Notes under the pieces: generated by a model | What the model was told of the DNA's origin: nothing | The model's database searches: none | What the model saw: the letters and a program-made list of their open reading frames with translations, nothing else | NCBI RefSeq assembly: GCF_017310505.1 | Contig: NZ_CP065957.1 | Span: 1,054,001 to 1,118,000, forward strand | Origin: Methylacidiphilum caldifontis | GTDB taxonomy: Bacteria; Verrucomicrobiota; Verrucomicrobiia; Methylacidiphilales; Methylacidiphilaceae | Direction of reading: 5' to 3' | Length of the DNA stretch: 64,000 nucleotides | Made by a program: the position numbers and the translations under genes | In this document: positions 18,335 to 26,653 of the stretch, piece by piece | Layout of the letters: each line of letters begins with the position of its first letter | How positions within the stretch are numbered: the stretch's first letter is position 1

Positions 18335-18673
18335 TATGAGCTTTAAAAAATGTTATTGCAACAAAAAAACATGGGTAAAAAAGCTTTCCTGGCTTCTTTT
18401 AAGCATTCTTACCCTGGATTGGAAAGATTAAACATCTCTCAATAAGATTAAGCTGCTTACCCTTTGAAGACAATCAACCTTAAAGACTTACAAGAGGCCA
18501 TCACCGGTTTTTTTTTATCTCCTTAAGGCAAGGGGCCTTTTCTTTTTTCTTATCCTCTTTTTTTAACTTTCCCCAATCGATTCATCGCACTGGGTCAACT
18601 GGCTTTTCTTTTGAGGCACTCTTTTTTTTGCTTTAACATTTAGCCTGGAACTTGAGCGGTTGCAGCAATAGAC
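18335..18673. other. Gene-free spacer
   Basis: A+T-rich. No open frame of note. A weak plus-strand hairpin (18525-18529 with 18535-18539) followed by a T-rich run is too short to call a terminator. Otherwise nothing is seen. Confidence 0.4.
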
Positions 18674-19402
18674 TTAAGGCTTGGACTTCGGTTTATTTTG
18701 AGGGCCTGCATTGGTAATTCTAAGGAGGTTTTGCTGAAGGATCGCATTTGTCGGGTTTAAGAGATAAGCCTTGCTGAAAGCCTGATGAGCCGCTTCTTTT
18801 TTGCCTAACTTCTCATAACAAAGTCCTAAGCTATGGCGGGCATCAATGAAGCCTGGATCAAGATGGTTTGCTTTTTCCAAGGGATAGAGCGCTTCGTTAT
18901 AGCGGTTTAAAGTCATGTAAGCTATCCCCAGATGATACCAGGACTGGGCTGTAGGCCTAAGTAAAGTGGCTTCTTTGAAGCTTTCGAGAGCTTTTTTAGT
19001 CATGTTCAGGTGTTCTTCTTCAAGACCCAAAGCCATCCAAAAATCGGGATTGGTAGGTTCTAACTTTACCGCTTGACGGTAAGCCAGAAGGGCTTTGCGG
19101 TGGTTTTGGCAGAGGATGTAGCTATCTGCCAAAAGCTTGTAAACTTCTCCGTTTTTAGGTTGTAGGCTTTGGGCTCTTTTCAATAATAAATAGGCTTTTT
19201 TCCACTGTTTTTCTTCGATCTGTTCCTTTGCCCGTAGGATTAAAAGCTTGGCGAGGCTTATTTTATCAGCTGGATAAGAAGAAGGGCTCAAAGCGGGTTC
19301 CGACTTTAAGGGACCGCTTGCCCTTGGTGGTTGAGCTTGAAGGACCGACAAGGAAAAAAAAACAAAAAAGATAAAAAAAGAAAACAACCCCTGTTTTTTC
19401 AT
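18674..19402 (-). CDS. Secreted tetratricopeptide-repeat protein
   Basis: About 242 residues. The start at 19402 gives MKKQGLFSFFIFFVFF with a signal peptide ending near VLQA|QPP; a longer frame from 19459 would bury it. The mature protein carries about five TPR units (for example KKAYLLLKRAQSLQPKNGEVYKLLADSY written in part as AYLLLKRAQSLQPKNGEVY, then ALLAYRQAVKLEPTNPDFW and ALYPLEKANHLDPGFIDA). TPR proteins act as protein-protein scaffolds; this one would work in the periplasm. No partner is evident from the neighbours, and it is flanked by gene-poor DNA on both sides. Confidence 0.8.
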   Translation of the reverse strand: MKKQGLFSFFIFFVFFSLSVLQAQPPRASGPLKSEPALSPSSYPADKISLAKLLILRAKEQIEEKQWKKAYLLLKRAQSLQPKNGEVYKLLADSYILCQNHRKALLAYRQAVKLEPTNPDFWMALGLEEEHLNMTKKALESFKEATLLRPTAQSWYHLGIAYMTLNRYNEALYPLEKANHLDPGFIDARHSLGLCYEKLGKKEAAHQAFSKAYLLNPTNAILQQNLLRITNAGPQNKPKSKP

Positions 19403-20698
19403 GAATAAGTCCAATAATAAAAAGGGAAGGTAATATACGATAGAAAAGCATTTGCCCAAAAGAGCTTTTTTTTCTTTTATAGAAAAAGAAATTTTATCTC
19501 TTTTTTAGGTTACAATTTAGAGGGTAAGAAAACCAAAACAAAAGATAGTTACTTTTCTTTCTAAAGCATGGATCAAAAAAAGCTAAATTTAAATAAAGAT
19601 CGGCTGCCTATCTCCAACCCAATTTTTTGGTTCTTCTATCGTTACTTTCTATATCTATCTCGATTGGGAACTCCTAAAAAATCATTTTTTTTTCTTCTTT
19701 ATTCCTTGATGAAGATCGCGATCAGCTCTTTTCCAGAACCAGGAAAGAAAAATACCTTCCAGGGGAATACCCCGTAGCCATACAAGATTTATCTAAGAAA
19801 CTGACATGATACCCTTTTAGAGTTTTTTTTGCGTTTAATGGCTTTGGGCTAGGAACTCATACTCAGCTCCTTGGGTCATCAAACAGTTACAAACTTCTTT
19901 TATGCCCGGTTGCTTGGGATATAATTAAAGCCTTGTTGGCCAATCAAAACAGGGTACCGGTGTAAAATGTTTTGGCCTTATTTTACTGCCACTGAAGCTG
20001 GATTTATTGGCTTGAGAACTACCCAAGCTAGCCATAAAAAAGAAAAAATCCAAGTTCAATAGCCTAGCTCAAAAACTTTTCCTTTTAAAGCCCGAGCAGC
20101 TAAAAACCTGTATTCAGTCATTGCAGCCAGCATTACTGGAAGGAAAAGGACTAACTCCTAACAGCCGAAAGATTTCTTTGATGGCTGAAAAGCTAGCTCC
20201 ATTCCCTAACCCAATGTTACCCAGTTCACTAATCAAAACTTGCTTCCACTTTTGAGCAACAAAAAAATCTTCGGCCACTTGTCCCGGAGCCTAATTTGAT
20301 CCTTTGAGGGGTATAATAGTCTTGGGGATAAAGCTTGGATACTTGTGTAATTTTTTTTAAGATCTTTAGGATCCATCCAGAAGAAAAACGGTACTCGGCT
20401 CTTTTGTAAGACCATTTTCCTAAAATTGATCCCATCTTATCAAAGACATTTTGATTTCTTCTGCTTTCTTCCTATACTGTGTCCTGTAGCCTTGCTTGAA
20501 GAAAGATATTGTTCATCATTCCTTTTTTTACTGATCATTTTGATTGCAGATATTAACAGCTAACCTTTCATTCATTTGTACACGCAAGCTTGCCCCGTTA
20601 TTGCCTTGTTATGTATGTCTAGGGCATTATTTTCTTTTTTTTAAACTCCAAGAGGAGGATGATGAACGGAGGCTACAATATTGGCTTTTTTTCTCTTT
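19403..20698. other. 1.3-kb gene-poor region of unknown content
   Basis: No recognisable gene. A plus-strand stretch from about 20060 to 20254 stays open for over 60 codons (containing PEQLKTCIQSLQPALLEGKG), without a good start, and may be a decayed gene of mobile origin; I cannot name a family. The 69-codon frame at 19568-19777 lacks any recognised motif. The frame at 20544-20759 reads through the antisense of a tRNA gene and is spurious. Confidence 0.4.
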
Positions 20699-20770
20699 AG
20701 CCGCTTGTGGGATTCGAACCCACGACCCACGCTTTACGAAAGCGTTGCTCTACCTCTGAGCTAAAGCGGC
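20699..20770 (-). tRNA. tRNA-Thr (anticodon CGT)
   Basis: Reading leftward from 20770, a full cloverleaf forms: acceptor GCCGCTT pairing with AAGCGGC, a D arm (GCTCAGAGGTAGAGC), anticodon stem ACGCT/AGCGT around the loop TTCGTAA, and a T arm containing GGTTCGAATCC. The anticodon CGT reads ACG threonine codons. The discriminator base is T, and CCA is not encoded. It is a single gene with no other tRNA beside it. Confidence 0.93.
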
Positions 20771-20874
20771 ATATATCCTTTAAATTTGATAAAAGGTTAT
20801 TTTTATTCGAAGAAAAATAAAAATTCTTTTTTATTATTTTCTTCTTTTTTCTTTAGCCTATCATTAAAGAAAAG

Positions 20875-21456
20875 ATGAGCCGTAAAATTTCTACAGGTAG
20901 CCTTATTCTCATTGGAACGGTTAGTATATTTCTCCTTTTCTCTTTTGGACTCTTGGCCTATCGGCTCACTGTCGAACATTCTAAAGCTGAGTGGGATAAA
21001 ATTATTTTAAGTTACAACCAAGCCAACTCAACAGAAGAAAAACTTAAAATCGCCAAGGAGCATCTTTCTCATAAGCAATCGGCTGTCTGGATTTTACAGT
21101 GTGCAGGGACATTTTTTGAAAAGGGAGCGGTGTCCGAAGCTTTATCAAACTTTCAGTTTTTTCTTGATCATTTTCCAGGCCATCCTTTGGAACAAGGAGC
21201 TATGCTTGGTGTAGGAGAATGCCTGGAAAGCCAAGGGAAAATAACAGAGGCCTTGGGTTGGTATCAGAAGATTTTAGAGAAAAAAGACATCGCTTCTTAT
21301 AAAACAGTAGCCACATTGAGAATAGCCCAGATCCGAATCCAGAAAAAAGAATACGCTCCAGCAAAAGAGCTTTTAGAAAAATTTCTTACACACAACTCCT
21401 CTAGTCCTTTCGCCAACCAGGCTCAGATGCTCCTCGAGATGATTCCCTCATCCTAA
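20875..21456 (+). CDS. Membrane-anchored TPR-like protein
   Basis: 193 residues. One membrane segment (LILIGTVSIFLLFSFGLLAY, about 10-29) anchors the protein, followed by a soluble TPR-like helical domain of about 160 residues: GAVSEALSNFQFFLDHFPGHP, MLGVGECLESQGKITEALGWY and KEYAPAKELLEKFL. This resembles YfgM/BamD/YbgF-type envelope proteins that join multi-protein assemblies. It converges on the aspartate kinase gene, with the two stop codons only three bases apart. No specific function can be assigned. Confidence 0.75.
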   Translation: MSRKISTGSLILIGTVSIFLLFSFGLLAYRLTVEHSKAEWDKIILSYNQANSTEEKLKIAKEHLSHKQSAVWILQCAGTFFEKGAVSEALSNFQFFLDHFPGHPLEQGAMLGVGECLESQGKITEALGWYQKILEKKDIASYKTVATLRIAQIRIQKKEYAPAKELLEKFLTHNSSSPFANQAQMLLEMIPSS

Positions 21457-21459
21457 TCC

Positions 21460-22680
21460 TCAAACAAATTGATCTAGCTTAAAAGCGTCATGGACTACCT
21501 GTGCTGCCTTCTTTCCTACTTCCTCATCGATGATCACTGCAATTTTTATTTCGCTTGTCGAAATCATTTGCACGTTTATACCCGCTTCAGCTAGTGCAGA
21601 AAAAAGAAGAGCAGCTACCCCACTATGTGATCGCATCCCTATTCCCACCACGGAGAGTTTGGCTATACCCTCTGTAGCCCGAACCTCCCGGGCACCAATT
21701 TCGCTAACAATAGGTTCAAGAGCAACTAGGGCTTTTTTAAGCCAATCTTTGTGCACAGTAAAAGTAATATCGGTTAACCCATGATCGGAAATGTTTTGAA
21801 CGATCATATCGACGTTAATCTCAGCTTCAGCAATCCTGCTGAATACCTTGGCAGCAATACCCGGTTTATCGGGAACACCTAAAATAGTGACTTTGGCTTG
21901 GTTAGGCTCCAAGCTAACCGCTCTCACAACTACTTTTTCCATCGTATGCACCTCTTCTTTCACTATTGTCCCGGCAGCATTCGTAAAACTCGAACGCACC
22001 TCAAAAGGCACCTTAAACTTTTTGGCAAATTCTACCGACCTAGCCTGCATCACTTTCGAACCTGAAGCGGCCATTTCCAATAGCTCATCATAGCTGATCT
22101 CCTTTATTTTTCTGGCCGTAGGAACAATCCGAGGATCAGCCGTAAACACCCCTTCTACATCCGTGTAGATCTGACAGCATTGGGCATGAATAACAGCGGC
22201 TAAGGCTATGGCGGTCAGGTCTGATCCACCTCTGCCTAAGGTAGTTATATGCCCTTCGACGTTTTGTCCTTGAAAACCTGCTACGACCACCACGTTACGG
22301 AGTCTTAAAAGTTCCTTGATCTTTTTTGGACTTATATTAAGGATTTTTGCCCTCGTATGCCGACCGTCGGTAATGATTCCGGCTTGAGCTCCCGTCAACG
22401 AAACAGCGGGAATTTTCAGGGCATGAAGAGCGATCGACAAAAGGGCTATGGTGGTCTGTTCGCCGGTAGAAAGGAGCACATCAATTTCTCTTTCTGAAGG
22501 TTCAGGATGGAGCTGAGAGGCTAGTTTCAAAAGCTGATCCGTTACTCCTGACATTGCTGAAACAACCACCACGAGGTCATGGCCTTGACGGTAAAATTCA
22601 GCTATGTGTTGTGCCACTTTTTTTATCCGCTCAACACTCCCAACAGAAGTCCCTCCATATTTTTGAACAAAGAGAGCCAT
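21460..22680 (-). CDS. lysC: Aspartate kinase
   Basis: 406 residues, a usual length for monofunctional aspartokinase. VQKYGGTSVGSVERI at the start and GRGGSDLTAIALA in the centre are the kinase motifs. The C-terminal 140 residues contain two ACT domains (VTILGVPDKPGIAAKVF, LSVVGIGMRSHSGVAALLF) that bind lysine and/or threonine as feedback inhibitors. It phosphorylates aspartate, the first step toward lysine, methionine, threonine and diaminopimelate. It has its own sigma-70-like promoter (22716-22744), and AGAGGAA before the ATG is the ribosome site. Two candidate anti-Shine-Dalgarno small RNAs lie just upstream on the same strand. Confidence 0.95.
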   Translation of the reverse strand: MALFVQKYGGTSVGSVERIKKVAQHIAEFYRQGHDLVVVVSAMSGVTDQLLKLASQLHPEPSEREIDVLLSTGEQTTIALLSIALHALKIPAVSLTGAQAGIITDGRHTRAKILNISPKKIKELLRLRNVVVVAGFQGQNVEGHITTLGRGGSDLTAIALAAVIHAQCCQIYTDVEGVFTADPRIVPTARKIKEISYDELLEMAASGSKVMQARSVEFAKKFKVPFEVRSSFTNAAGTIVKEEVHTMEKVVVRAVSLEPNQAKVTILGVPDKPGIAAKVFSRIAEAEINVDMIVQNISDHGLTDITFTVHKDWLKKALVALEPIVSEIGAREVRATEGIAKLSVVGIGMRSHSGVAALLFSALAEAGINVQMISTSEIKIAVIIDEEVGKKAAQVVHDAFKLDQFV

Positions 22681-22715
22681 TTCCTCTACTTTTCCCTTTC
22701 TTTATAAAGAACATT

Positions 22716-22744
22716 TATATAACAAAAGGTTAAAAAAATTGCAA
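22716..22744 (-). promoter_or_regulatory. Sigma-70-type promoter of lysC
   Basis: On the minus strand TTGCAA (22739-22744) and TATATA (22716-22721) are separated by 17 bp. The expected start of transcription near 22709 leaves a leader of about 30 nt. It lies downstream of the terminator at 22794-22828, so lysC need not be read from the small RNAs upstream. Confidence 0.7.
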
Positions 22745-22793
22745 ATTAAGACTTAAAAACTATTGCATCGATCGCTAAAATTGTTGTAAAGAC

Positions 22794-22858
22794 AAAAAAA
22801 AAGGGCGGCACATTTTCATGCGCCGCCCGGCCGGGAATCGTCAGAGGAGGAAAACGAT
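22794..22858 (-). ncRNA. Candidate small RNA 2: anti-Shine-Dalgarno hairpin plus terminator
   Basis: Read on the minus strand, a 5-bp stem (22837-22841 with 22854-22858) closes a 12-nt loop containing CCUCCUC, complementary to a strong ribosome-binding sequence. Eight bases later comes a strong terminator: GGGCGGC/GCCGCCC (22803-22809 with 22822-22828), an inner 3-bp helix, and nine U. A TTGAAC box lies at 22905-22910 with TATCAA 19 bp on, a weak promoter match. The arrangement recalls the anti-SD loops of alphaproteobacterial cuckoo-type RNAs. Existence as an RNA is inferred; the structure is read directly. Confidence 0.5.
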
Positions 22859-22944
22859 CATTTAGAGGTTATTCATATATTGATACACCGTGATTTTTGA
22901 GTTTGTTCAAAAATTTTTATATCCTGCAGAAAGAGCTACATTTT

Positions 22945-23014
22945 AAAATAAATAAGGGCAGCAAGCCTAGCTGCCCTTTATCAACTTGTAACCTAGAGGA
23001 GGAGGAAACAAATT
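22945..23014 (-). ncRNA. Candidate small RNA 1: anti-Shine-Dalgarno hairpin plus terminator
   Basis: On the minus strand, a 7-bp stem (22983-22989 with 23008-23014, one G-U pair) and an inner CCU/AGG helix expose an apical loop with CCUCCUCU. A terminator-like hairpin follows: a 9-bp stem, GGGCAGC/GCTGCCC with two flanking A-T pairs (22954-22962 with 22970-22978), then AUUUAUUUU. A TTGAAC box is at 23051-23056, as in the second copy. The two elements differ in stem sequence but share the loop and order, which suggests selection on the design rather than simple duplication. The terminator could also serve the porin gene upstream. Confidence 0.5.
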
Positions 23015-23120
23015 CTTTTCTATTTTTTAAACGATCCTTCCTGACTATCCGTTCAATTTTTTTTAAAGGAATTTTTTTCTTTTTGCAGTCTCTTTTCTTA
23101 TTTTTTCATAAATAGAATCT

Positions 23121-24761
23121 TTAATAGCTATAAACAACGTCTACAGCCACAAACCAAAAAGGACCACTTGAAGGTTGAGCTAGCCCATTACCGTTCAGTC
23201 CCACAGCAGAGGGTGATATCCCGGCTGCCGGATAATACCAGTTCATGAACCCCTTGCCATAATCAGCCCGGTTTTCAATTCGAACCATAAAGTTATCCGC
23301 CAAATCAAACCGCCAATCCACAGTCACACTGTAAATATCCATGGGGAAAAGCATATCTGAAAAAATCTGATTACGGTTCGCATGATCGTACTGCTCTCTC
23401 CAAGCCATGCTAAAAACTTTGTTAAACTTGTAGATCTGATAAATAGAAATACCAAAAAAGCTAGTCGACCCTTCAAACCCATATAAGGGATAATTCACAG
23501 GAAAAACAAGTAGAGCATTTTGTTGGGCTGCACCCAGTTGAGCAATCCCCGATGGACCTATCCGATTAGAAAACCCCCCGACCAGTTCATAGGCAAACTC
23601 AAGCTTCTGGTCTTTAACAAACTTCGGAATCCAAGTCCCAAAATCGTTAAACTCCATAAACAGTCCATTATTATTGTAAGCCGAAGGAACGATGTCTCCT
23701 CCAATGTCATATGCTCCTACATAACTGCCATTGGGGCTCGTTCCAAACCCTGGAGGATTGACTCCATTGGGAGCAAACGCATACCCAAAGGTATTGAGAA
23801 AAAGTTTATCCTTGGATACGTAATCCCACATGTTAAATAACACAACTCCTTCTCCACTATTGATCATGTTATTGGTATAGCCAAAATAAGGATACCCGGC
23901 CCTAGCTACGTTCCAACCCCCGTTGGTCACTCCCCAACGAGTTGTCCAATTATCATTGAACTTGTAGAAGACTTCACCCCCAACCATAGTGAAGGGTTCG
24001 AAGTTATTGAAAAGAATTCCATAAGAAAAGTTAAAGTTTGCAGGTCTTTCCATGACTTCCAATCCAATGGGTGAGGCAAACTGACCGATATGAATTTCTA
24101 AACTTTTATCGCCAATGGGAGCTTTGAACTGGACATAAGCCTGTTCAAGAAATATGCCACTCGAATTAAAGCCTATTCCAGAATTAAATGCATTGCCGAT
24201 TCCTGTTACCGCATCGGGCTCACCTAGGGCTGCGTCCTGGCCAAAAATCATATCCACCCTAAATCCAGCCTGCCATTTATTTTCATCAGTAAGTGGTTTT
24301 TCTAACGCCACCTTGAGCTGATTGAAGTTAAACGCTCCTCCCGGTATTCCATCGGTGGTAAACCGCAAGGGAAGAGCCGGATATGAAGGAACAAAAGGAT
24401 GTGCAGCAACTGGACCATGCAGTCCACTCGTTGCGGGATTTGCAAAAACTGCCGGTATCTGGTTGAAGGAGGGAGCTGCTATAAAATTATAGGTATAGCT
24501 AGCCTCCACATACCCACTTAATTTAATGCCTGGATTATTTGCTTGAACCGCGGCAATGCCTTCTTCTTCAAGAATTTTCTTTAGATTTTCAACTTCCTTG
24601 GATGACCCCAAAGCTTCAGGATTTTGAAGTTCTATACTCTGCGTGGATGAAGGTTCCACGCTTTCTTTCTCGCCTTCAACTTCCCCCGCATAACTTCCAG
24701 GAAATACTCCTAATAAGAGACAAAATATAAACACTCCAACCGCTCTTATGCTCATCTTCAT
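23121..24761 (-). CDS. Beta-barrel porin (BBP2/OmpL-like), copy 1
   Basis: About 546 residues. The start at 24761 gives MKMSIRAVGVFIFCLLLG with a signal peptide ending at SYAG, behind AAAGGA; the longer frame lacks a ribosome site. A short coiled coil (SSKEVENLKKILEEEGI) precedes the barrel, which begins IKLSGYVEASYTYNFIAAP and ends in VAVDVVYSY, an outer-membrane C-terminus with aromatic last residue. It is strongly similar throughout to the two porins upstream (ALEKPLTDENKWQAGFR, DLADNFMVRIENRADYGKG). It probably forms a passive outer-membrane pore. It is the last gene of a three-porin run, 46 bp after copy 2. Confidence 0.82.
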   Translation of the reverse strand: MKMSIRAVGVFIFCLLLGVFPGSYAGEVEGEKESVEPSSTQSIELQNPEALGSSKEVENLKKILEEEGIAAVQANNPGIKLSGYVEASYTYNFIAAPSFNQIPAVFANPATSGLHGPVAAHPFVPSYPALPLRFTTDGIPGGAFNFNQLKVALEKPLTDENKWQAGFRVDMIFGQDAALGEPDAVTGIGNAFNSGIGFNSSGIFLEQAYVQFKAPIGDKSLEIHIGQFASPIGLEVMERPANFNFSYGILFNNFEPFTMVGGEVFYKFNDNWTTRWGVTNGGWNVARAGYPYFGYTNNMINSGEGVVLFNMWDYVSKDKLFLNTFGYAFAPNGVNPPGFGTSPNGSYVGAYDIGGDIVPSAYNNNGLFMEFNDFGTWIPKFVKDQKLEFAYELVGGFSNRIGPSGIAQLGAAQQNALLVFPVNYPLYGFEGSTSFFGISIYQIYKFNKVFSMAWREQYDHANRNQIFSDMLFPMDIYSVTVDWRFDLADNFMVRIENRADYGKGFMNWYYPAAGISPSAVGLNGNGLAQPSSGPFWFVAVDVVYSY

Positions 24762-24807
24762 TCTCGTTTTCCTTTTCGTATGAGACTTTTTGGTATTGAG
24801 GGACTGC

Positions 24808-26391
24808 TTAGAAGCTGTAGACAAACTCCAAGCCGACGAAATAAACCGGTCCATTCGACGTTCCTAGGAGAGCTGTTGGGCTACCCGTGGGGTTTTGGAA
24901 AGGAAAGCCGTAATAGCCGAGCACCCCTTTGCCCCAGTCCATCCTGTACTCAAGCCTAATCATGAAGTTATCCGCTAAATCAAACGCCATCGTCGCCGTG
25001 TACGCCCATATGTCAGTCGGTGCGTTATGCCCAGCCAGAATCGAGTTCCATCCCGACTCCATCCAGTCCATCCTTTGCGCTATGCTGATAATATCCGTTA
25101 TCTGGTATTTCATGTGCACTGATGCCCCATACCAGTTCGATGGTCCACTGGACAGGTCCAGCGGCAACCCACTCACAGCCGCCGGCACTACCGTCACGTT
25201 GTTGTTGTAAAATCCCCCCGTAAACTCAAACCCCAAGAGCAGCCGATCATGCGCAAACTTCGGCGCCCACGATCCCCATACATCCCCTAGAAAAAATGCA
25301 TTGTTCTGGTTAAATGGCCCTTCTCCCCTTATCCCCTGCGCTATCCCATAAGGCTGCGCTACCCCATCTATCGGTGAGGCTCCAAAACCCGGAGGATTTA
25401 CCCCGTTAAACCCATACATCAACGTCGCACTAAGCGTCGCATTCTTCCCCTTCGCATCCCACTGGCTGTTCAAAAATAAAAGGTAAGCATCGTTGTTATT
25501 GATCATGTTGTTGAGATAACCAAAATATTCCATCCCCCCACGGGAAACATTAAATCCTCCATCGGCTATCCCAAACCGGCTCGTCCATTGGTCATCCCAC
25601 CGGTAGATCGCTTGCATCCCCGTTAGCGTCGTCGGCAAAAGATTGGCAAACAACAGTCCATAGGTAAAATCAAGGTTCACCGGCCGCTCCACCACTTCGT
25701 AACCGGCTGGATCCACAAACTTCCCAATCTTTATGTCCAACCCGTTGCCCACCGGTGCCCGAAATATCACGTAAGCCTGCTCAAGCCAAAAACTTGAAGT
25801 GTTAAACGAATACCAGGAACTCGATGGCACCCCAAGACCCGTGATCGCATCCGGAGCTCCAACAACCGCATCCTGTCCCACGATGAGATCAGCCCTAAAA
25901 CCTGCCTGCCAGCGGTTTTCATCGGTCAGCGGCTTTTCCAAGGCAAGCTTGAAGGCGTTCATGTTAAACCCTCCCCCCGGTATCGCATCCACCGGTTCCC
26001 TACCCGGGATCGCCGGGTAACCCTGGGCAAACCCTGCCGTATTGGTCGGTCCTACATAGCCCGGTGGAGGTACAAAACCTGGCACCTTGTTGAAAGCCGG
26101 TGCATTGATGAAATTGTAGGTGTAGCTAGCGTCCACATAGCCACTGAGCACTATCCCCTTGGTGTTCGCCTGCACCGGTATACCTTGGTCTTCAAGTTTC
26201 TTTGTCAACTCCTCGATCTGCTTGTCCTTCTCCTCAATGGCCTCAGAAACATTAGCCTGAGAAGTCTTCTTTGAGTGCTTCTTTTTGGAAGGTGGCGGCT
26301 GGGGTTGTTCTTCTTGGCAATAGCCAGAATAGCCTCCTAAACCTATACAAAGAAAAATCGCGTATAAAAGAAAACGGCTAATTCTAAACAC
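24808..26391 (-). CDS. Beta-barrel porin (BBP2/OmpL-like), copy 2
   Basis: 527 residues. I chose the GTG at 26389-26391, six bases after a strong GAGGAGG, which gives a signal peptide ending GYSGYC|Q; the longer frame from 26445 translates through that ribosome site. A Lys-rich, coiled-coil segment (IEEKDKQIEELTKKLEDQ) precedes VLSGYVDASYTYNFINAP. The barrel repeats family phrases: ALEKPLTDENRWQAGFRAD, LEQAYVIFRAPVG, FGYLNNMINNNDAY; it ends in VGLEFVYSF. C+G is higher here than in the flanking porins. A small hydrophilic-solute pore is the family role. The gene is in the middle of the tandem. Confidence 0.82.
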   Translation of the reverse strand: MFRISRFLLYAIFLCIGLGGYSGYCQEEQPQPPPSKKKHSKKTSQANVSEAIEEKDKQIEELTKKLEDQGIPVQANTKGIVLSGYVDASYTYNFINAPAFNKVPGFVPPPGYVGPTNTAGFAQGYPAIPGREPVDAIPGGGFNMNAFKLALEKPLTDENRWQAGFRADLIVGQDAVVGAPDAITGLGVPSSSWYSFNTSSFWLEQAYVIFRAPVGNGLDIKIGKFVDPAGYEVVERPVNLDFTYGLLFANLLPTTLTGMQAIYRWDDQWTSRFGIADGGFNVSRGGMEYFGYLNNMINNNDAYLLFLNSQWDAKGKNATLSATLMYGFNGVNPPGFGASPIDGVAQPYGIAQGIRGEGPFNQNNAFFLGDVWGSWAPKFAHDRLLLGFEFTGGFYNNNVTVVPAAVSGLPLDLSSGPSNWYGASVHMKYQITDIISIAQRMDWMESGWNSILAGHNAPTDIWAYTATMAFDLADNFMIRLEYRMDWGKGVLGYYGFPFQNPTGSPTALLGTSNGPVYFVGLEFVYSF

Positions 26392-26653
26392 TTCTTGCCT
26401 CCTCTTTTTAGATGTTAGCCCATAGAGATTTGCTCTAATACCCATACTCCTTTTTCCTAGAGTTGAATCAGAGAAATCTTTTTGGCTTTTTTGCCTAAAG
26501 CATCTTCTATGCCACAGGATAGAAAAAAGAAGAAAAGGGATGCACTCAAAAAAGAGGCTTTGGAAATTAAAAAGAGATCAATTTAATAGGGGAGAATTGT
26601 TTTTGAGTAGCCTTGAAGCAAATTTTTAAGATAAGCAAAAAAGTAATAAAAAG

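Noticed and set aside
20641-20699. A third anti-Shine-Dalgarno element near CATCCTCCTCTTGGAG
   Set aside because: The CCTCCTC is there on the minus strand, but it is partly inside a 4-bp stem and no strong terminator follows.
20544-20759. 71-residue plus-strand frame ending in GIRTHDPRFTKALLYL
   Set aside because: It is the antisense translation of the tRNA-Thr gene, a well-known annotation artefact.
22681-22950. Lysine riboswitch or peptide-type attenuator for lysC
   Set aside because: No lysine-riboswitch core is recognisable; the only small frames (MNNL, MIVFLL) have no Lys, Thr or Met run, and lysC has its own promoter after the terminator.
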